From Niebla homalea (Eukaryota > Ascomycota > Lecanoromycetes > Lecanorales > Ramalinaceae): DNA of 64,000 nucleotides. Every line of letters begins with the position of its first letter. The stretch's first letter is position 1. The notes beneath the pieces were generated by a model, which was given only the letters and a program-made list of their open reading frames with translations, ran no database searches and was not told the DNA's origin. Shown in pieces: positions 33,159-44,615 of the stretch. The translations under genes were made by a program, and so were the position numbers. Where the stretch lies: positions 1,054,001 through 1,118,000 of the forward strand of contig JAHGAU010000003.1 in the NCBI GenBank assembly GCA_019925105.1. The letters are read 5' to 3'.

Positions 33159-33737
33159 TGGCCGTGCGCATGGTCGGAGTCAGATGTTGATGGGTGATGG
33201 GCTGTCTTCGAAGAGCGCTCTGATGAGCCGGCATGACGATCGAGGATATTGCAAAGGGTTAAGAGACGCAGAGTAACACCAAATCTGATGCTCTCCACGC
33301 AAAGTCACAGGCCGCAATCAATATTCTTCTATCCTGCTCATCAGACCATTGCAATCGGCTTCCGTCCTCGGACGTAGACCCAAGAAAGGGGGAGCCTGAA
33401 ATGCCTTGAAGCTGGGAATTGATATTGTCTAAGAAGCTACTAATCGACGTAGCTCGACGTCTGCGAACATGGTAATTTGGGATGGCGAATCTCCAGCCAA
33501 GTGAAGTGACCCAATAGACCTGATGCACGCATTCCCTGCCATGAAAAGCCCCTTCAAACTCCTTGCAAGTGCATCACACGTCACCCACAGCTTCCCTCAA
33601 TGAGCAATCTTGGTAGTTGATTGGCAGCAATGGTTGAAACTGAAGTCGTTGGACCGGTCGTAAGGAACTGACCATTTTAGCGGCTACATGCTCATGTTAG
33701 CGAAGTCCTCGATTCTCGTAGATCAGAGCATGATGGC
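33159..33737. other. Convergent 3' interval eL39 / SKP1
   Basis: 579 bp between two convergent genes. A minus-strand open frame at about 33259-33528 has no recognisable domain. Confidence 0.5.
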
Positions 33738-34425
33738 TTACTCCTCGGCCCACTCATTTTCACGTCTAATCTGGTCCTCTTCTTCGGGTGTAAAATCATT
33801 CTGGATATTAAAGGTCTTACGGATCTCCTCAGGGGACTTTCCCTTGATCATGTTGGCGACTGTCTTGCAGCCGACGTCAAGAAGCGCCTTGATATCAAGG
33901 TAGTTGGCAGCCTAGAGGACGAAGGTCGTCAGACAATGATACTCTGTGCGCATCGTAGGATTGGTGACTTACGAGGATGATCTCGAACAGCATCTCTTGG
34001 TCAACTTGCATGAACTTTTGATCCCACTCCTCAATGTCGGTGGTCTTCTTCCGAGAGTCTGCGTCCTCGTCATTGGCAGTGGGTGGGTCAGCGCGATGGT
34101 GGTTGCACCACTCGATGACCTTGTTCAAGACGGCCTCGTTGACCTGTGCATCCTCTTGTTAAAAGGAAGCACAACCAATATAGATAGAAGGCGAGCTCAC
34201 ATTAGGGATGGGAATAGCCTCAGCCATAGCTTGTTCTCCAATATCCTCCATCATGTTCTTGATGAGAACCGAGCGCTCAGCGACCTCACGCTCTGTACGC
34301 TATTTGTCAGCATTGCCCTCAATATTGGGAGCGACTTCATAGGTGTCTGTAGAACAAGACTTACCGACGACGATCTCGACACCGTCTGAGCTCTGAAGCT
34401 TGATGGTTGTCTGTGCAGTGGACAT
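33738..34425 (-). CDS. skp1: SCF ubiquitin ligase adaptor Skp1 (SconC)
   Basis: Adaptor linking cullin-1 to F-box proteins in SCF ligases; SconC in Aspergillus sulfur regulation. Four exons, minus strand: 34365-34425, 34201-34292, 33973-34143, 33738-33911, in phase, 165 aa. N-terminal BTB/POZ-like fold ([52 protein letters not shown]), a short acidic loop, then [30 protein letters not shown] and the F-box-binding C-terminus ([21 protein letters not shown], ending ENEWAEE). The 5' leader has a (TTGG)9 microsatellite on the plus strand. Confidence 0.97.
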
Positions 34426-35219
34426 GTTTGCGCTGATGATGATTTGACTGGATGTAATATGTGAGTGGGGAAGATGTTGGTTGGTTGGTTGGTTGGTTGG
34501 TTGGTTGGTTGGTACGATGTTTGAGATCGAGATGTGTATGGAAGTGTATGGAAGATGGTATGGGTTGGAAGAAGTCAAGTTGAGGAGAGCACAAAGTCAG
34601 CTTTTGAGTGAATGTGCAGTGTCAAGTTAACAATGGATGTCATAGGCCCAAACTTCATAATGCCACTAGCCACAGCGGCGCAAGGCAACAAAGGCTTGGC
34701 AAGGCTGGGACCCTTTCCCGCCTTTGTGCTACTGGGAATTAGCTCTGAAGCTGATTGGTTGATTCTGGCATCTATGGAACAGCGGATCTATCGCAGTGTT
34801 ACAAAGAATTGGTTGAGGGGGTCAAGCGATTGCGTGTCAAGGCGACGGACGATGTCATCGTGTTATACAATGTTCTGATACCTGAGACGCTGGACTGCTG
34901 CAAGGTTTATTGAGAATCTGGGTGGGAAGGCAGTTAGGGTCTTAGGATGGTAGCAAGGCGACCATGACATAGCACTAGGCTTGTCATGGCAGATCATCTC
35001 TGGAGTCAGTGTATAGTGATATGTAATTATTGATTGATGCTACTGTGCAAAGCTATTCGGCCAGCGAAAGCAATTCTGCAACTCTTGCATCCACCCTAGC
35101 TTCAACGCCACGCTTTGAATAGGTATACTGGTGCGTTTCAAACGTCTCTCATCATGTCGATTGATGATGCAGTGTAGTATGGACTACACTGCCCCTGTCC
35201 CTATCAGTTCCTGCTGCCG
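34426..35219. other. SKP1 promoter / kinase 3' region
   Basis: 794 bp, both flanking genes on the minus strand. Apart from the microsatellite at 34477-34512 nothing was recognised. Confidence 0.5.
34477..34512. repeat. (TTGG)9 microsatellite
   Basis: Nine uninterrupted TTGG units, 52 bp upstream of the SKP1 start codon, so probably in its 5' leader, where the transcript carries (CCAA)9. Confidence 0.95.
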
Positions 35220-37499
35220 TTAGGCGCTGTCGCCCTCTCCTTCCCCATCCTTCGCCGCACCCTTGTCATCAGCCGCTGTATCGTTAGCAGCTTTCGAGCG
35301 TGCTGCCTCGAGTACTTTGGCAATGCCACCGAAATGGTGGGCTGGTGCATCCGCTTTGCCACCTATGACGCCTTGGTCCTTGAGATACTCTCCCATTTTT
35401 TCCACGCGTCTGGTCAGGAATAGCGTCGCTGATCTTCCTTGGGCTGCACGGATACGTTCGACCTCCTTGCGATAGGCCGTTTCGTAGATGTCGATATCCG
35501 CTGCTGGGGGGGACTCACTCACGGTTGGGACTGATGGAGGATGTTCAGAGATGCAAGGTCCGAGATTGAGGTACAGATAATCGGACGATGGATCATGGGC
35601 TTGACCGCGACCACGATGGGGAATGGCCTGGGGAACTGTTGCCGCGTGGGCAATGCGATGGGCTCCATCAGCATCCAGATCACGTTCCGGACTGACTGGA
35701 GAAGATGAGTTGAGATGATCGGATCTGTTGGTTGAAGAGCGTGAAGGTGTCTCAGACTCGAACGCTATGGCTGCGTCCTCTCTACGCTCTAGTGGTCCTT
35801 GATGATGTTCAGGTTCGGGCTCGCGATGAACACCTTCAGCGACGAGTCCGCTCTCAAGGGGGCGACGATCGTGAAGATCCATACTGCGGGATTTGTGTGG
35901 CAATGATGGTTTACTGGGTTGCGATCCTTCCATTGACAAAGGAGGCTGAACAATACGCGTGTCTTTACCGAAAATACCTTCGAGTCCGCGTGGTCGCTTA
36001 GATGTAATCAAGTTCTTGAATTTCTTCACAACTTTCATCTACACGCGTGTGAGACGAGATCTGGGGAAAAGGTGATCTTTACATACCAACAGAAGGACAT
36101 TGCTGAGATTGCCGGTGATTGCTTGGTCGGTTTCCTCTTTGGTAGGAGGCTCGACAATGTGTGCTGTGTTGTCCTCGTGAGATAGTAAAGGGTCTTTGCC
36201 GTATTTGGTCACCCAAGGATGGGTCTGTTAGTGCGTCAGTCTCCGGTAAATTATTTTTGATTGGGTATGGCCACCCTACCCGCAATTCAGCCATGGTGAT
36301 TCGCTTAGCCGGATTTTTCTCCAAGAGTTGTTTCAGGACATCTTTGAGGCTTTCACTCATCTCTCCTCCGCCCAGGTCGAGTGGGTCATTCTTGATTGAC
36401 TCATAGAGCTGGAGGACACCCGATCGTTCGAATGGTAATTTGCCAAATCTCAAGCAATACAGGGTGACGCCCATGGACCAGATGTCCGCGGCCTTGCCGG
36501 AAATGTCGCCATGCTTTGCGATACAGAGCTCCGGTGGAAGGAAGGCAGGAGATCCTGCCGACTTCGCCGTCACCATTGCGGACTCTTTTTCAAAGATCTC
36601 GGAAACACCAAAGTCAACAATCTTCAAGACATCATCTTCTGTGAGGAGCAGATTGTCAGGCTTGATATCCCGATGGACGACGCCCTGAGCATGGAGGTAT
36701 TCTATCCCTAGGATCAAATCTCGAAACCAGCACCTACAGCTCTCATCTTCGTACGGATCCGCCTCCTCGTCAATACCTACCTTCATGATCACACCCTTTT
36801 TGCACATCTCAAGGACCATATACAGCGAGTCTTCATTTGGATCGTCGAGGACTTCAATTAGTGAGACTAAGTTTCCATGGTTCAATTTCTTCATGATGGC
36901 AATCTCCTCCTTAATCAAGAACAACGGGTTTCCCTGCCCCTCCGCTTCTTGCATCTCTGCCGTGGACTGTCTATGCAAGGGCGAGTTAAGGCCCACCCCG
37001 GCGGCTACATGGTCTGTTCTACGAGCTGCATGTGGTCGGCGCAGAATATGGGATTGCGCACGCTTCCTCAGTCTGGATTTGGAGAACTCCTTCACGGCGA
37101 ACTCAGAGCCATTCTGATCCACGGCCAGGTGGACTGCGCCGAATGACCCCCGACCAATCTCCTGCTTGATGACATATTGGTTGATCCGATGTATTGCGCC
37201 GCCGTCATCTTGGCTGTTGGTGTATTCGGAGTGGGCGTGCAAGGTCTCCTTGACTTCTCGCGCGCTCGAGTGATTGCGAAGGTGATGTCTCAGAGGGCTC
37301 TCGTATGCAGGTGAGGATCTACAGCAATCGGATCAGCTATGTCTCACATCACGGAGCTACCTCGGAAGCCATACACATGTCTCACGTTGGAAGGGCGGTT
37401 GGGTCCTGCAGTAGCAGGCAGGTCCACAGATATGCCGTGAGAAGGGACTATGCCAATCTGCTCCTCCTTGGACGCCTTGTGCTGGTCCTGAGAAGACAT
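35220..37499 (-). CDS. CaMKK / Elm1-Sak1-Tos3-type upstream Ser/Thr kinase
   Basis: Kinase of the group that phosphorylates AMPK/Snf1 and CaMK (Ssp1 in S. pombe, CMKC in Aspergillus). Minus-strand exons: main kinase exon from 36280 upward, 36087-36224, 35220-36038 (introns 36225-36279 and 36039-36086). Motifs: NQYVIKQEIGRGSFG, FAVKEFSKSRLR, a basic/Ser insert, VVHRDIKPDNLLL, IVDFGVSE, AGSPAFLPPELC, THPWVTKYG after the first of these introns. The 270-aa C-terminal tail is disordered. The N-terminus is not settled: conserved SPLRHHLRNHS...EVKETLHAHSEYTNS lies upstream of the kinase, and an exon starting at the ATG 37497-37499 (MSSQDQHKASKEEQ) probably joins it, but no donor-acceptor pair with standard ends kept phase. 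Confidence 0.85.
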
Positions 37500-37819
37500 A
37501 ATGGCACTTCTGGCTGGATGTGCGGTGCGTGGGGACGCCTCGACAGTTGTGGATTTCGAGGCTCACGGGTAGGTTAATGTTTGGGAAGCTTCGGGTGGAT
37601 TAAAGTATTTTGGCGGGCACTAGGTACGGCTGAGCTGCGGTTGCCAAGCTTTTGGACCCTCGATGCCACGGCTAGTCTGGTTTAGGCAGATCTATCAAGT
37701 TGCCTACAGTGCCTCACGAGCCTAACTAGCCTCATCATTACGCTCTGAGACGCTGCAAATCGTCTGGAGAGTCCACTTGACTTGCCATCAGCTCCAATTC
37801 GCTTGAATTATATTTCATA
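37500..37819. promoter_or_regulatory. Divergent promoter region, kinase / BET5
   Basis: 320 bp between the start codons assigned here; no gene inside and no factor site recognised. Confidence 0.45.
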
Positions 37820-38509
37820 ATGGTCGTCTATTCTTTCTACATATTTGATCGCCATGGTATATCTGATTGTCCTTTGCAAAGTATTTTGCATCTGCTAAGT
37901 TTCCATGTAGCTGAATGTATCTACAAGAAGCGATGGACACCAAGACCAACTTCCTCATCAAAAGCTCCTCAGACAGATGGCGCCCCGAGTAGTCAAAAAA
38001 TTCTGAGTGCGGAGGACGACGCTAAGCTGGTTTTTGGGACCATTTTCTCTTTGAGAAACATGGTCAAAAAGCTCGGCGGTCAAGATGACAAGTATGCCTA
38101 CTGATGGGGATCACAGTAATTGAATGTGTTGACTGACTTGAACAGCTTCATCTCTTATCGGACTGGTCACTACAAGTTGCACTACTACGAAACCCCAACT
38201 TCATTAAAGTTCGTCATGGTGACAGATACCAAAACGAACAATCTCAGGGTCGTGCTACACCAGATATATGTCAGTCTCTATGTAGAATACGGTAAGGTCT
38301 CGTTCAGTGTTCAGCGTTTTCATGTCCTCCTGCTGAGGCATCGGCAGTCGTCAAGAATCCTCTTTCACCAGTCGAGCATCCAGGGGGATTAGGCGTGAAT
38401 TGTCAGCTATTCGAATTTGGCGTTGAACAGTTTGTGGTAAGTGTCTTGCGGCTAGCCTTTTGGCCATTGGTATTGAGCATACTCGCAGACCGCTTCACTC
38501 CAAAATTGA
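37820..38509 (+). CDS. bet5: TRAPP complex subunit Bet5 (TRAPPC1)
   Basis: Core subunit of TRAPP, the tethering complex and Rab (Ypt1) exchange factor in ER-Golgi traffic. Five exons: 37820-37856, 37911-38091, 38146-38291, 38348-38436, 38489-38509, all in phase, 157 aa (yeast Bet5 is 159). Longin-type start MVVYSFYIFDRHAECIYKKRW, then LVFGTIFSLRNMVKKLGG, FISYRTGHYKLHYYETPTSLKFV and the end GLGVNCQLFEFGVEQFV plus TASLQN from the last 21-nt exon. Each open piece alone is short, so the gene is clear only when spliced. Confidence 0.95.
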
Positions 38510-38702
38510 TAGCTCCACGCTTCCCTGAACGAACACTAAGCCATCACCATGGTGGCCTTTGGAAGCTGGCGCTGTTACTGGGAGGACAATGAGGGTAATC
38601 TTATACGCGACATGATCATCAAAGCGTCTTGGACAGCAATACTTGGTTGTCACTCAGGATCAACGAATTACGATTCGTGTTGATTTGAGCACCAGCTAAG
38701 GC

Positions 38703-39619
38703 CTAGTAGAATGACTCGACCATGGTTGCCTTGTTAGTCGTATTGATCGCACTGGGCCCCATATTCTCCCCCAGCTTGAAAATACTCTCCACCACACTCA
38801 GTTCTGTGGCAGTCGTATCCAGCCCCGTCACCGCCATCCAATCATTAACCACCATGCCCGCTCCTACGACCGAACTTCCCCGGTTAACGCTACCAGCAAC
38901 AAGAGGCACTTGCAACAGGCTCGAAAGCTCATCCTGGTCCTGGATCGACGTTTTGGGGTGGACCACGCCACCCTGGTTGGACAAGCTCATGTAGCTGCCT
39001 ACAAGAACGTTGTCTGCAATCGTCTGACGGAACACTTCGACCCCTAGGACATCTGCTATGATCTCCTCGGTCTCCCGCTCGATATCTGGATGGACCAGAG
39101 CGACGTGATCATTGGTACATATGACGTTACCGAGAGCGGATAGGCGCTCCTCTATCCGTTGAATCTTGACTTCGTCGGGGATAGTGTTCCGGAGGTGCTG
39201 TAATTCTTGATCTGTGGTCGAAGTTGGGACGAGCAGGCCTTTGCGGTTTCTGTGATACGGTCTTTAGACAAGATGGCCAAGGATCACAAGATGGTATGAT
39301 TTACCCAGTGGTTAAGGTGCCAATGATCCTCGTGCCAGCTATTGTGGCTCGACATATGGGGATCACATCTTGAAGTTCTGCTTCGAAGATGCTATGAAAG
39401 AAAATCGTAAACCTCATATTCGTTTCATATGCGCCATGTGTGATCGGTCAAATTGCATACCTGTAGAAGTTTTCGCTGCTGCCCACGGGGACCAAGGCGT
39501 AGGAATTCGTAAGTGTTGAGAAAACGCCAACTCTGTGTCAGGTATTCAGTATGTGATACCCAACCCACAACTCAGGCACCCAACTCATTGGAATTCTCGA
39601 ATTGAGCTCGTACAGCCAT
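38703..39619 (-). CDS. tif6: Eukaryotic initiation factor 6 (Tif6)
   Basis: Anti-association factor bound to 60S subunits; needed for 60S biogenesis and released in the cytoplasm by Efl1/Sdo1. Four exons, minus strand: 39585-39619, 39461-39532, 39305-39391, 38703-39249, in phase, 246 aa (family about 245). Reads [103 protein letters not shown]. The first donor, GTTGGG, is weak but is the only one that preserves the conserved EVGVF. Confidence 0.96.
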
Positions 39620-40403
39620 GCTTGGACTTGAAGGTAGCGGTGGTTTTCTTCCTTCTATCTAAGAGGAAATTGGACACGTGAGGATAGACTAGACCGATTT
39701 AACAGGAAATGCTGGAAGAGACGCAGATTGCAGCTCCTGGCGAATGCGGGGAAAAGACAGAGATGGACCGGTCGCTTCGGGTGCTTTATGTAAACTTGAT
39801 CGTTGCATCAATAGCTCGCATTTCATGGGGTAGAGTCATGCAATTCACATGTGCGTCACGCCTTTGCAGAGACAGCTAGGGTCGGGCTGAGTCATGCTTT
39901 CTGCGGCGGCAAAACGTCAATGAATGAACCAACGTCCTTTCTTCGACTCACGATAATAATCATGCGTACTGATGTGTCACATGTGCATTAGACGAGGGAC
40001 TAAATCAGCATCTCCATCCAAGACAATCGTTGGAAAAATCCTATGGGCCTCGGACTTGTGAAGCCAATGTCGTATATTATGTTCATTGGTCTGGGTTCTC
40101 ATTGTCTCCCGTTCGCTGCTCCACTTTCTATGTTGGGCTTTTTCTCCCCAAGGAAACCCCATGGGTGTGATGAGATGCTCTGGGTAGGTTGAAAGCTCCG
40201 ATCCATCAATTCTCTTCAAAACCGTCTGTTTGATTCGGATGGATCGCGAAAAAAAATGTAACCAACGCTGTTTCATCGAAAATCTCTTTTGACAAGAACG
40301 CCAATGCTATTTGCCTCGAGTCTTTCTCAATCCATGCATGTTCGCTCATTCTTAGATCATCGCTGTCTCGCTCCGTCATCACTTCATACACTCGTCTTCC
40401 CTT
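39620..40403. other. Intergenic interval eIF6 promoter
   Basis: 784 bp. Minus-strand open frames of up to 99 codons at about 39977-40391 have no recognisable sequence. Nothing else seen. Confidence 0.5.
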
Positions 40404-41715
40404 TCACCCTCGCCCGCTACCCTTCTGCACCCGCTTCGACCACTTCACCTGCTTCCTCCCTCTCCGATAAACCTTAGGGGCTATGCCCGCTGGCTTTGGA
40501 CCATCCTTGCTTCTCAACCGCTGCTGCTGCGCCATCTCCCTCTCCACCCGCTGCTCCCATTCCTCTTCTACCTTGTCGACCCGTTCGGCTCTTTCCCGCA
40601 GTCGCTGCTTTGCCTGCCTGTCTTCCTCCTCTGCGTTCGGTTGACCGCGCTGCTTGATGAAGTCGTTCAGCTCAGTCTGCTGCTTGGCGCTCTTGAGTAA
40701 GAGAATGATCAGGTTGGTGTCTTCTTGGTCGCGCTTTCGGCGCCTATGAAGGTCTTTTGATGTCAATGTTTCCGCCTTTCTGATGCCGTTGGGTCCAACT
40801 TTGCAGACTCCATTGGGTTGAGGATGGCTGTTGGTGTCTTTCTGTGGATGGGAAGTGGTGGTGGGTGTGCCGCCGTTGCGCGTGTTCATGTGGAATGTCC
40901 TCGTAGGTTGCATACTTGATGTACCTGACTTGACTCGGTTATCTGAGCTAGCTCATTGAGAAAAAGGAAGCCGAATTTGATCACAAAGTACCAGATGTCG
41001 ACACAAATGGCTGGAAGATCTTCCCTAACAAAGACAACAAAGAGCAACGGTATTGCAAACACCGGCAGTACAACGTTCTGATGGGATACATACCTATCAA
41101 TCACTCTCGGTAGTGGGTTCGAGCAAGGCGTTGAGGTAGCGGAACCATCTGAATGAAGCCGAAAGGTCCCGGTCACAATGTGATAGTAGTCGAGAAGCGT
41201 TGCCAATGATGCCAGACGATATTTTGAGATGAATGATACAAAGATTGCGAGGATGCTTGTTTGGCTGGCCCAAAAAGAAGTGTTTGGAGGGAAGGATGTA
41301 GTGAGCTAATTGATTAAAAAATGAGGACTTTTATGTTAACCAACGTAGCCAGATGAGGGTCATACGAAGACGCAAGTAGCAGAAGTCTAACTTGAAGTGT
41401 GATGAATCTCAAAATAGCTGTAAATGCACCAGTGTAAAGTGAGACGTGGTTTGAGAAAAAGAATCCAGGCTTCGCAATGTTTGAAGACAAATCACGTAGT
41501 GTGTTAAGAGGGATTCGTTGTACCTGTCCTAGTGATCAAAACAGACTGGCAGGGCTCACAACGTCCTATCGACAGACAAAATCTGTTTGTTTTAGACTTG
41601 TGATTAGATTGAAACTTCCGTAATGTAGCTACACGCTTTTCACCTCCATCGCCATGCCAGTAGATCATAAGCACCTGGCACGTTGCCGTTCGCAATCAAC
41701 GCCAACAATGTCCAT
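40404..41715 (-). CDS. Predicted membrane protein of unknown function (six exons)
   Basis: Not recognised. Hand-spliced minus-strand exons 41675-41715, 41524-41582, 41366-41417, 41094-41264, 40925-41024, 40404-40841 keep phase throughout and give 286 aa. The first 30 residues have four cysteines (MDIVGVDCERQRARFCLSIG, then RCEPCQ). Hydrophobic stretches follow: ILRFITLQVRLLLLASS, TSILAIFVSFI...LASLATLL and ICVDIWYFVIKFGFLFL. The C-terminal half is hydrophilic, with a coiled-coil-like charged region (RRRKRDQEDTNLI..., EEEDRQAKQRLRERAERVDK) and a basic end (VYRRGRKQVKWSKRV). Splice sites are good (GTATGT and GTACAA donors, CT-rich acceptors), but the 5' exons and the join into the last exon are my reconstruction; two separate genes are possible. 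Confidence 0.45.
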
Positions 41716-41839
41716 TTGCACCGTCCGCAACACCTGCCGTAAGACTTTTGTCTTTCCCGATCGTGGCTCATAGCCCATCATCGTAACTCATCTTGACTGC
41801 TAGCTTGCAAAAAGTAAAAGCATCCATAAATAACAGCAC

Positions 41840-43279
41840 TTAACGGTCAACGAGGATTCCCTCGAGAGAAGTAGAACGCTTTCTCCGATGGTTCCACGGT
41901 TCCTCACGTACACCAGGAGTCCCCTCTTGGAGCAGCCCAGTAACAGGCGAGTCAGCCTCTGGATAGCCTGTGAAGATCGCAGGAGACGTCGCCGCCTCCC
42001 GCACATTAGGCACGCTCTCTGACCTGTGTAAAGGACTGGCGGTTGGTGTTTGACTAATGGAGCGCATCCGATTGAGCATGCCGCGATTGATAAGCTCCCC
42101 GGCCTCGGGCGCTGCCGTTACAACAGTATTGGAAGATGCGCTGGGTGGCGGCGTCGGGCTAGTGGTTCTGAATAGAGGGTGAATATGCTCCTCGCCCTGT
42201 CCAGTGTTCAATGGGGGTGGCCTAGAAGGCTTTCGGCGCCGGGTTTGTAAGGGGCTGGTCGGCGAAGAGCCAGGGGCAGCGGGAAAGCGTGTGGTAAAGT
42301 CAGGGCCGTTTATAGGCGCAGGCGGAAGAGAAACAGGGGGCTGAGGTAATGGACTCTGTGGTGGACTCTCATCGGGACTGGGGATGAAGAAAGGTCCTTC
42401 CAGCGCTTTGGCTGGAGAAGGCGACCGGCTGCCAGGAATGGTAGGTAGCCCAGAGCCGTTTGCGGGAGGTTTTGCTTGATTAAGGGTCTCTCGCATTTGG
42501 GGCGACAGGCTTGAAGTATCCCATGAATCGAACCCATCGTCTTGCGATGGTCGCTTGGAGGCTGTGTCCAACGATGATCGCCCTGAAGGAATCCAATGCT
42601 TAGAATGTGAGCGAGGTATTAGCTCCCTTCTGGATGAACCCGGTCTGGTGATGTTTGAGAGAGAGGATCGCAGGGAGCTATCACCGTCCGAGGTCACGTA
42701 AGAGAGGGCGCCTGTGGATGCTGTCCGTGGAAGCGGTTCGGATTGGGCAGTAGTTGCTGTTGTGGGCTTACTGGCGGCGTCGATCTTTTGATGCAACTCG
42801 CCCAGGGCAAAACTTTGCTCTTGTGCTCGGACTGCCGTCTTCGGAAACAATGCAAGTACAGGAAGATAGACAACTTTGAGGATGATTGATAGAAGCCAGA
42901 ACACGAGAAAGATGACCAAGGATCCGTTGATCCTATGTCCTGCAAGCAGAAGTTGGTTGTCCCGTGCGAGTCTCTCGGCAGCTGCAGCAGTGACAGCTAC
43001 GCTGAGTAGCGATGGTATTAGTCCAAGTAGCAGAACGATTAACTTTGACCGAGCCGGTGACGTTCGGACACGATCCCACAAGTAAAGAAGAACCAGAAGC
43101 ACAGACAAGACCGTCTCCGTGACCGCAGACGTCAAGAGCAGAGCGAATCCTCCATTAGCACCCACAGGTAGAGCAAAGAGAAATAAGTACACTGCTGTAG
43201 CGACGCTGAACAATACGGTGGTAGCTCCCAACAAGGGAAGAAGCGATGTTCGAGCCATTCTGGATGTTGAGGTTGGCAT
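41840..43279 (-). CDS. Hypothetical four-TM protein with long disordered tail
   Basis: Family not recognised. Single exon from the ATG at 43277-43279, 479 aa. The first 150 residues hold four hydrophobic segments (LLPLLGATTVLFSVATAVYL, FALLLTSAVTETVLSVLLVL, LIVLLLGLIPSLLSVAV, SLVIFLVFWLLSIILKVVYL), so an integral membrane protein is likely. The other two thirds are Ser/Pro-rich and low complexity, with many SP and TP sites (SRSPSPAKAL, SPPQSPLPQPP, TSPTPPPSAS) and RSxS-type sites (RSHSKHWIPSGRSSLD), suggesting phosphorylation by proline-directed and basophilic kinases. The tail ends KRSTSLEGILVDR. The layout is common among fungal plasma-membrane proteins. Confidence 0.8.
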   Translation of the reverse strand: MPTSTSRMARTSLLPLLGATTVLFSVATAVYLFLFALPVGANGGFALLLTSAVTETVLSVLLVLLYLWDRVRTSPARSKLIVLLLGLIPSLLSVAVTAAAAERLARDNQLLLAGHRINGSLVIFLVFWLLSIILKVVYLPVLALFPKTAVRAQEQSFALGELHQKIDAASKPTTATTAQSEPLPRTASTGALSYVTSDGDSSLRSSLSNITRPGSSRRELIPRSHSKHWIPSGRSSLDTASKRPSQDDGFDSWDTSSLSPQMRETLNQAKPPANGSGLPTIPGSRSPSPAKALEGPFFIPSPDESPPQSPLPQPPVSLPPAPINGPDFTTRFPAAPGSSPTSPLQTRRRKPSRPPPLNTGQGEEHIHPLFRTTSPTPPPSASSNTVVTAAPEAGELINRGMLNRMRSISQTPTASPLHRSESVPNVREAATSPAIFTGYPEADSPVTGLLQEGTPGVREEPWNHRRKRSTSLEGILVDR

Positions 43280-44615
43280 CTGAAAGTCCTTGGTGTGCAA
43301 ATGGAATCAAGACTACCCTTTCAATTCAGAAATACGAGGTTGATCGCAGGGTCTATCAACGTCCACCTCAATGGCTTTTGTTTACTGAAAAGGCTGGATG
43401 ACTGCTGGTATCTGGACTGGGTGTGATTGGACGATCATTGCAATCCGGAACACGACCACCCTGATTACAGATAAATTGATAATGCCGGTGGATACCGCTC
43501 ACTCAAGTGTGCCAGTGAATTGTCAAGTGTTGTAGCTAGAATTACGATCCTTAAATTGACCAATGAGCGGGCCGTTAGGTCATATTCTTGCATGACGTGG
43601 AATTGACTGAGGTTTGTGAATCCTACAGAAAGGAGAGAATGGAATGAACATCGCAGGATGACGAGACTGCCATATCAATTGATCCTTGAAATGACTTTGT
43701 CGGCGAGGTGAAGCAAAGTGAGCTCGCCAATGGATGAAGGGAAAAATTGGAAATTGGATAGGAAAAGTGCAGTGAGACTCTACGCGTCGTTAGTCGTTAG
43801 ACGCGAAAAGACTCGCGCGCCCCGGCTCGATCATGGAGATTGCTCAGCTGGACTCCGAAGCGGACCAAGCGTGAAATGTGTGGCTGACTATGGTATTAAA
43901 ATAGCTGTGCCACTTGACCCTTTCGTGCTGAGCTCGGGCTGTTCAGGATGTCCCAAGAAAACTAGCAATTGCTTGGATGTGTGTGCCACCGTGGAATTTG
44001 TCAAGGTTTTGGAAGCGACGAGCGGACATTGCTCATATTATTGACCGAGGGTCCTTATGGACAAGCCCATCTGGCAATTTCAACTATCAACCACCTCAAG
44101 GCTGGGCCATCCATCCATCATAGGTGGAAAAGAGTACCATATGCTCCATTCTAGCCGCATGTTATTGTGACGTCAAAGTGAAGAAGTCTCATGACGCCTC
44201 ATGACTCTCGCCAGAGTCAAAAAACGATTCCCTGTAGCGAAAGAGAAAAGTAGCATTAGACCAAATAAGTGTCCGATGCAAGGCTCTGGTGTGAAATGGC
44301 ATTGGTGGCGAAGGCAGTTGTCTCGACACTGACAGGGGTACCCCTTTTACCCATGTCCAGACTTCCAGAAGTAGTTAGATCAATGACCATCGCCGAGGGG
44401 ATCCCCATAGTGTCAGCCTTACATTAGGCAGGCAAGGCTTTGCTAAGCATCAAGTTCTTCTCGATATCAATGGTTCATTCCGGTGGCACATATGAGGACC
44501 TGACACCCTTCTTTCTCGTCCTTATATCAACGAGTGTCACAATAAACCTGCATACGGTCCACATTTCACTCAGTATTAACCTGTAGCTAGGCTCATCGAG
44601 ACCTACGTTTTCAGG
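43280..44615. other. Divergent interval upstream of RAD23
   Basis: 1336 bp between two divergent genes. A plus-strand open frame at 43718-44044 (108 codons) has no recognisable protein. The one element I can name is the GGTGGCGAA site at 44304-44312. Confidence 0.5.
44304..44312 (+). promoter_or_regulatory. PACE-like GGTGGCGAA site
   Basis: GGTGGCGAA, 304 bp before the RAD23 ATG, matches the GGTGGC core of the proteasome-associated control element bound by Rpn4 in yeast (GGTGGCAAA, with GGTGGCGA in some DNA-repair promoters). RAD23 is a proteasome shuttle, so the placement makes sense. Binding in this species is inferred. Confidence 0.45.

Noticed and set aside
43718..44044. 108-codon open frame upstream of RAD23
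   Set aside because: No domain, no splice context; intergenic by position between divergent promoters.
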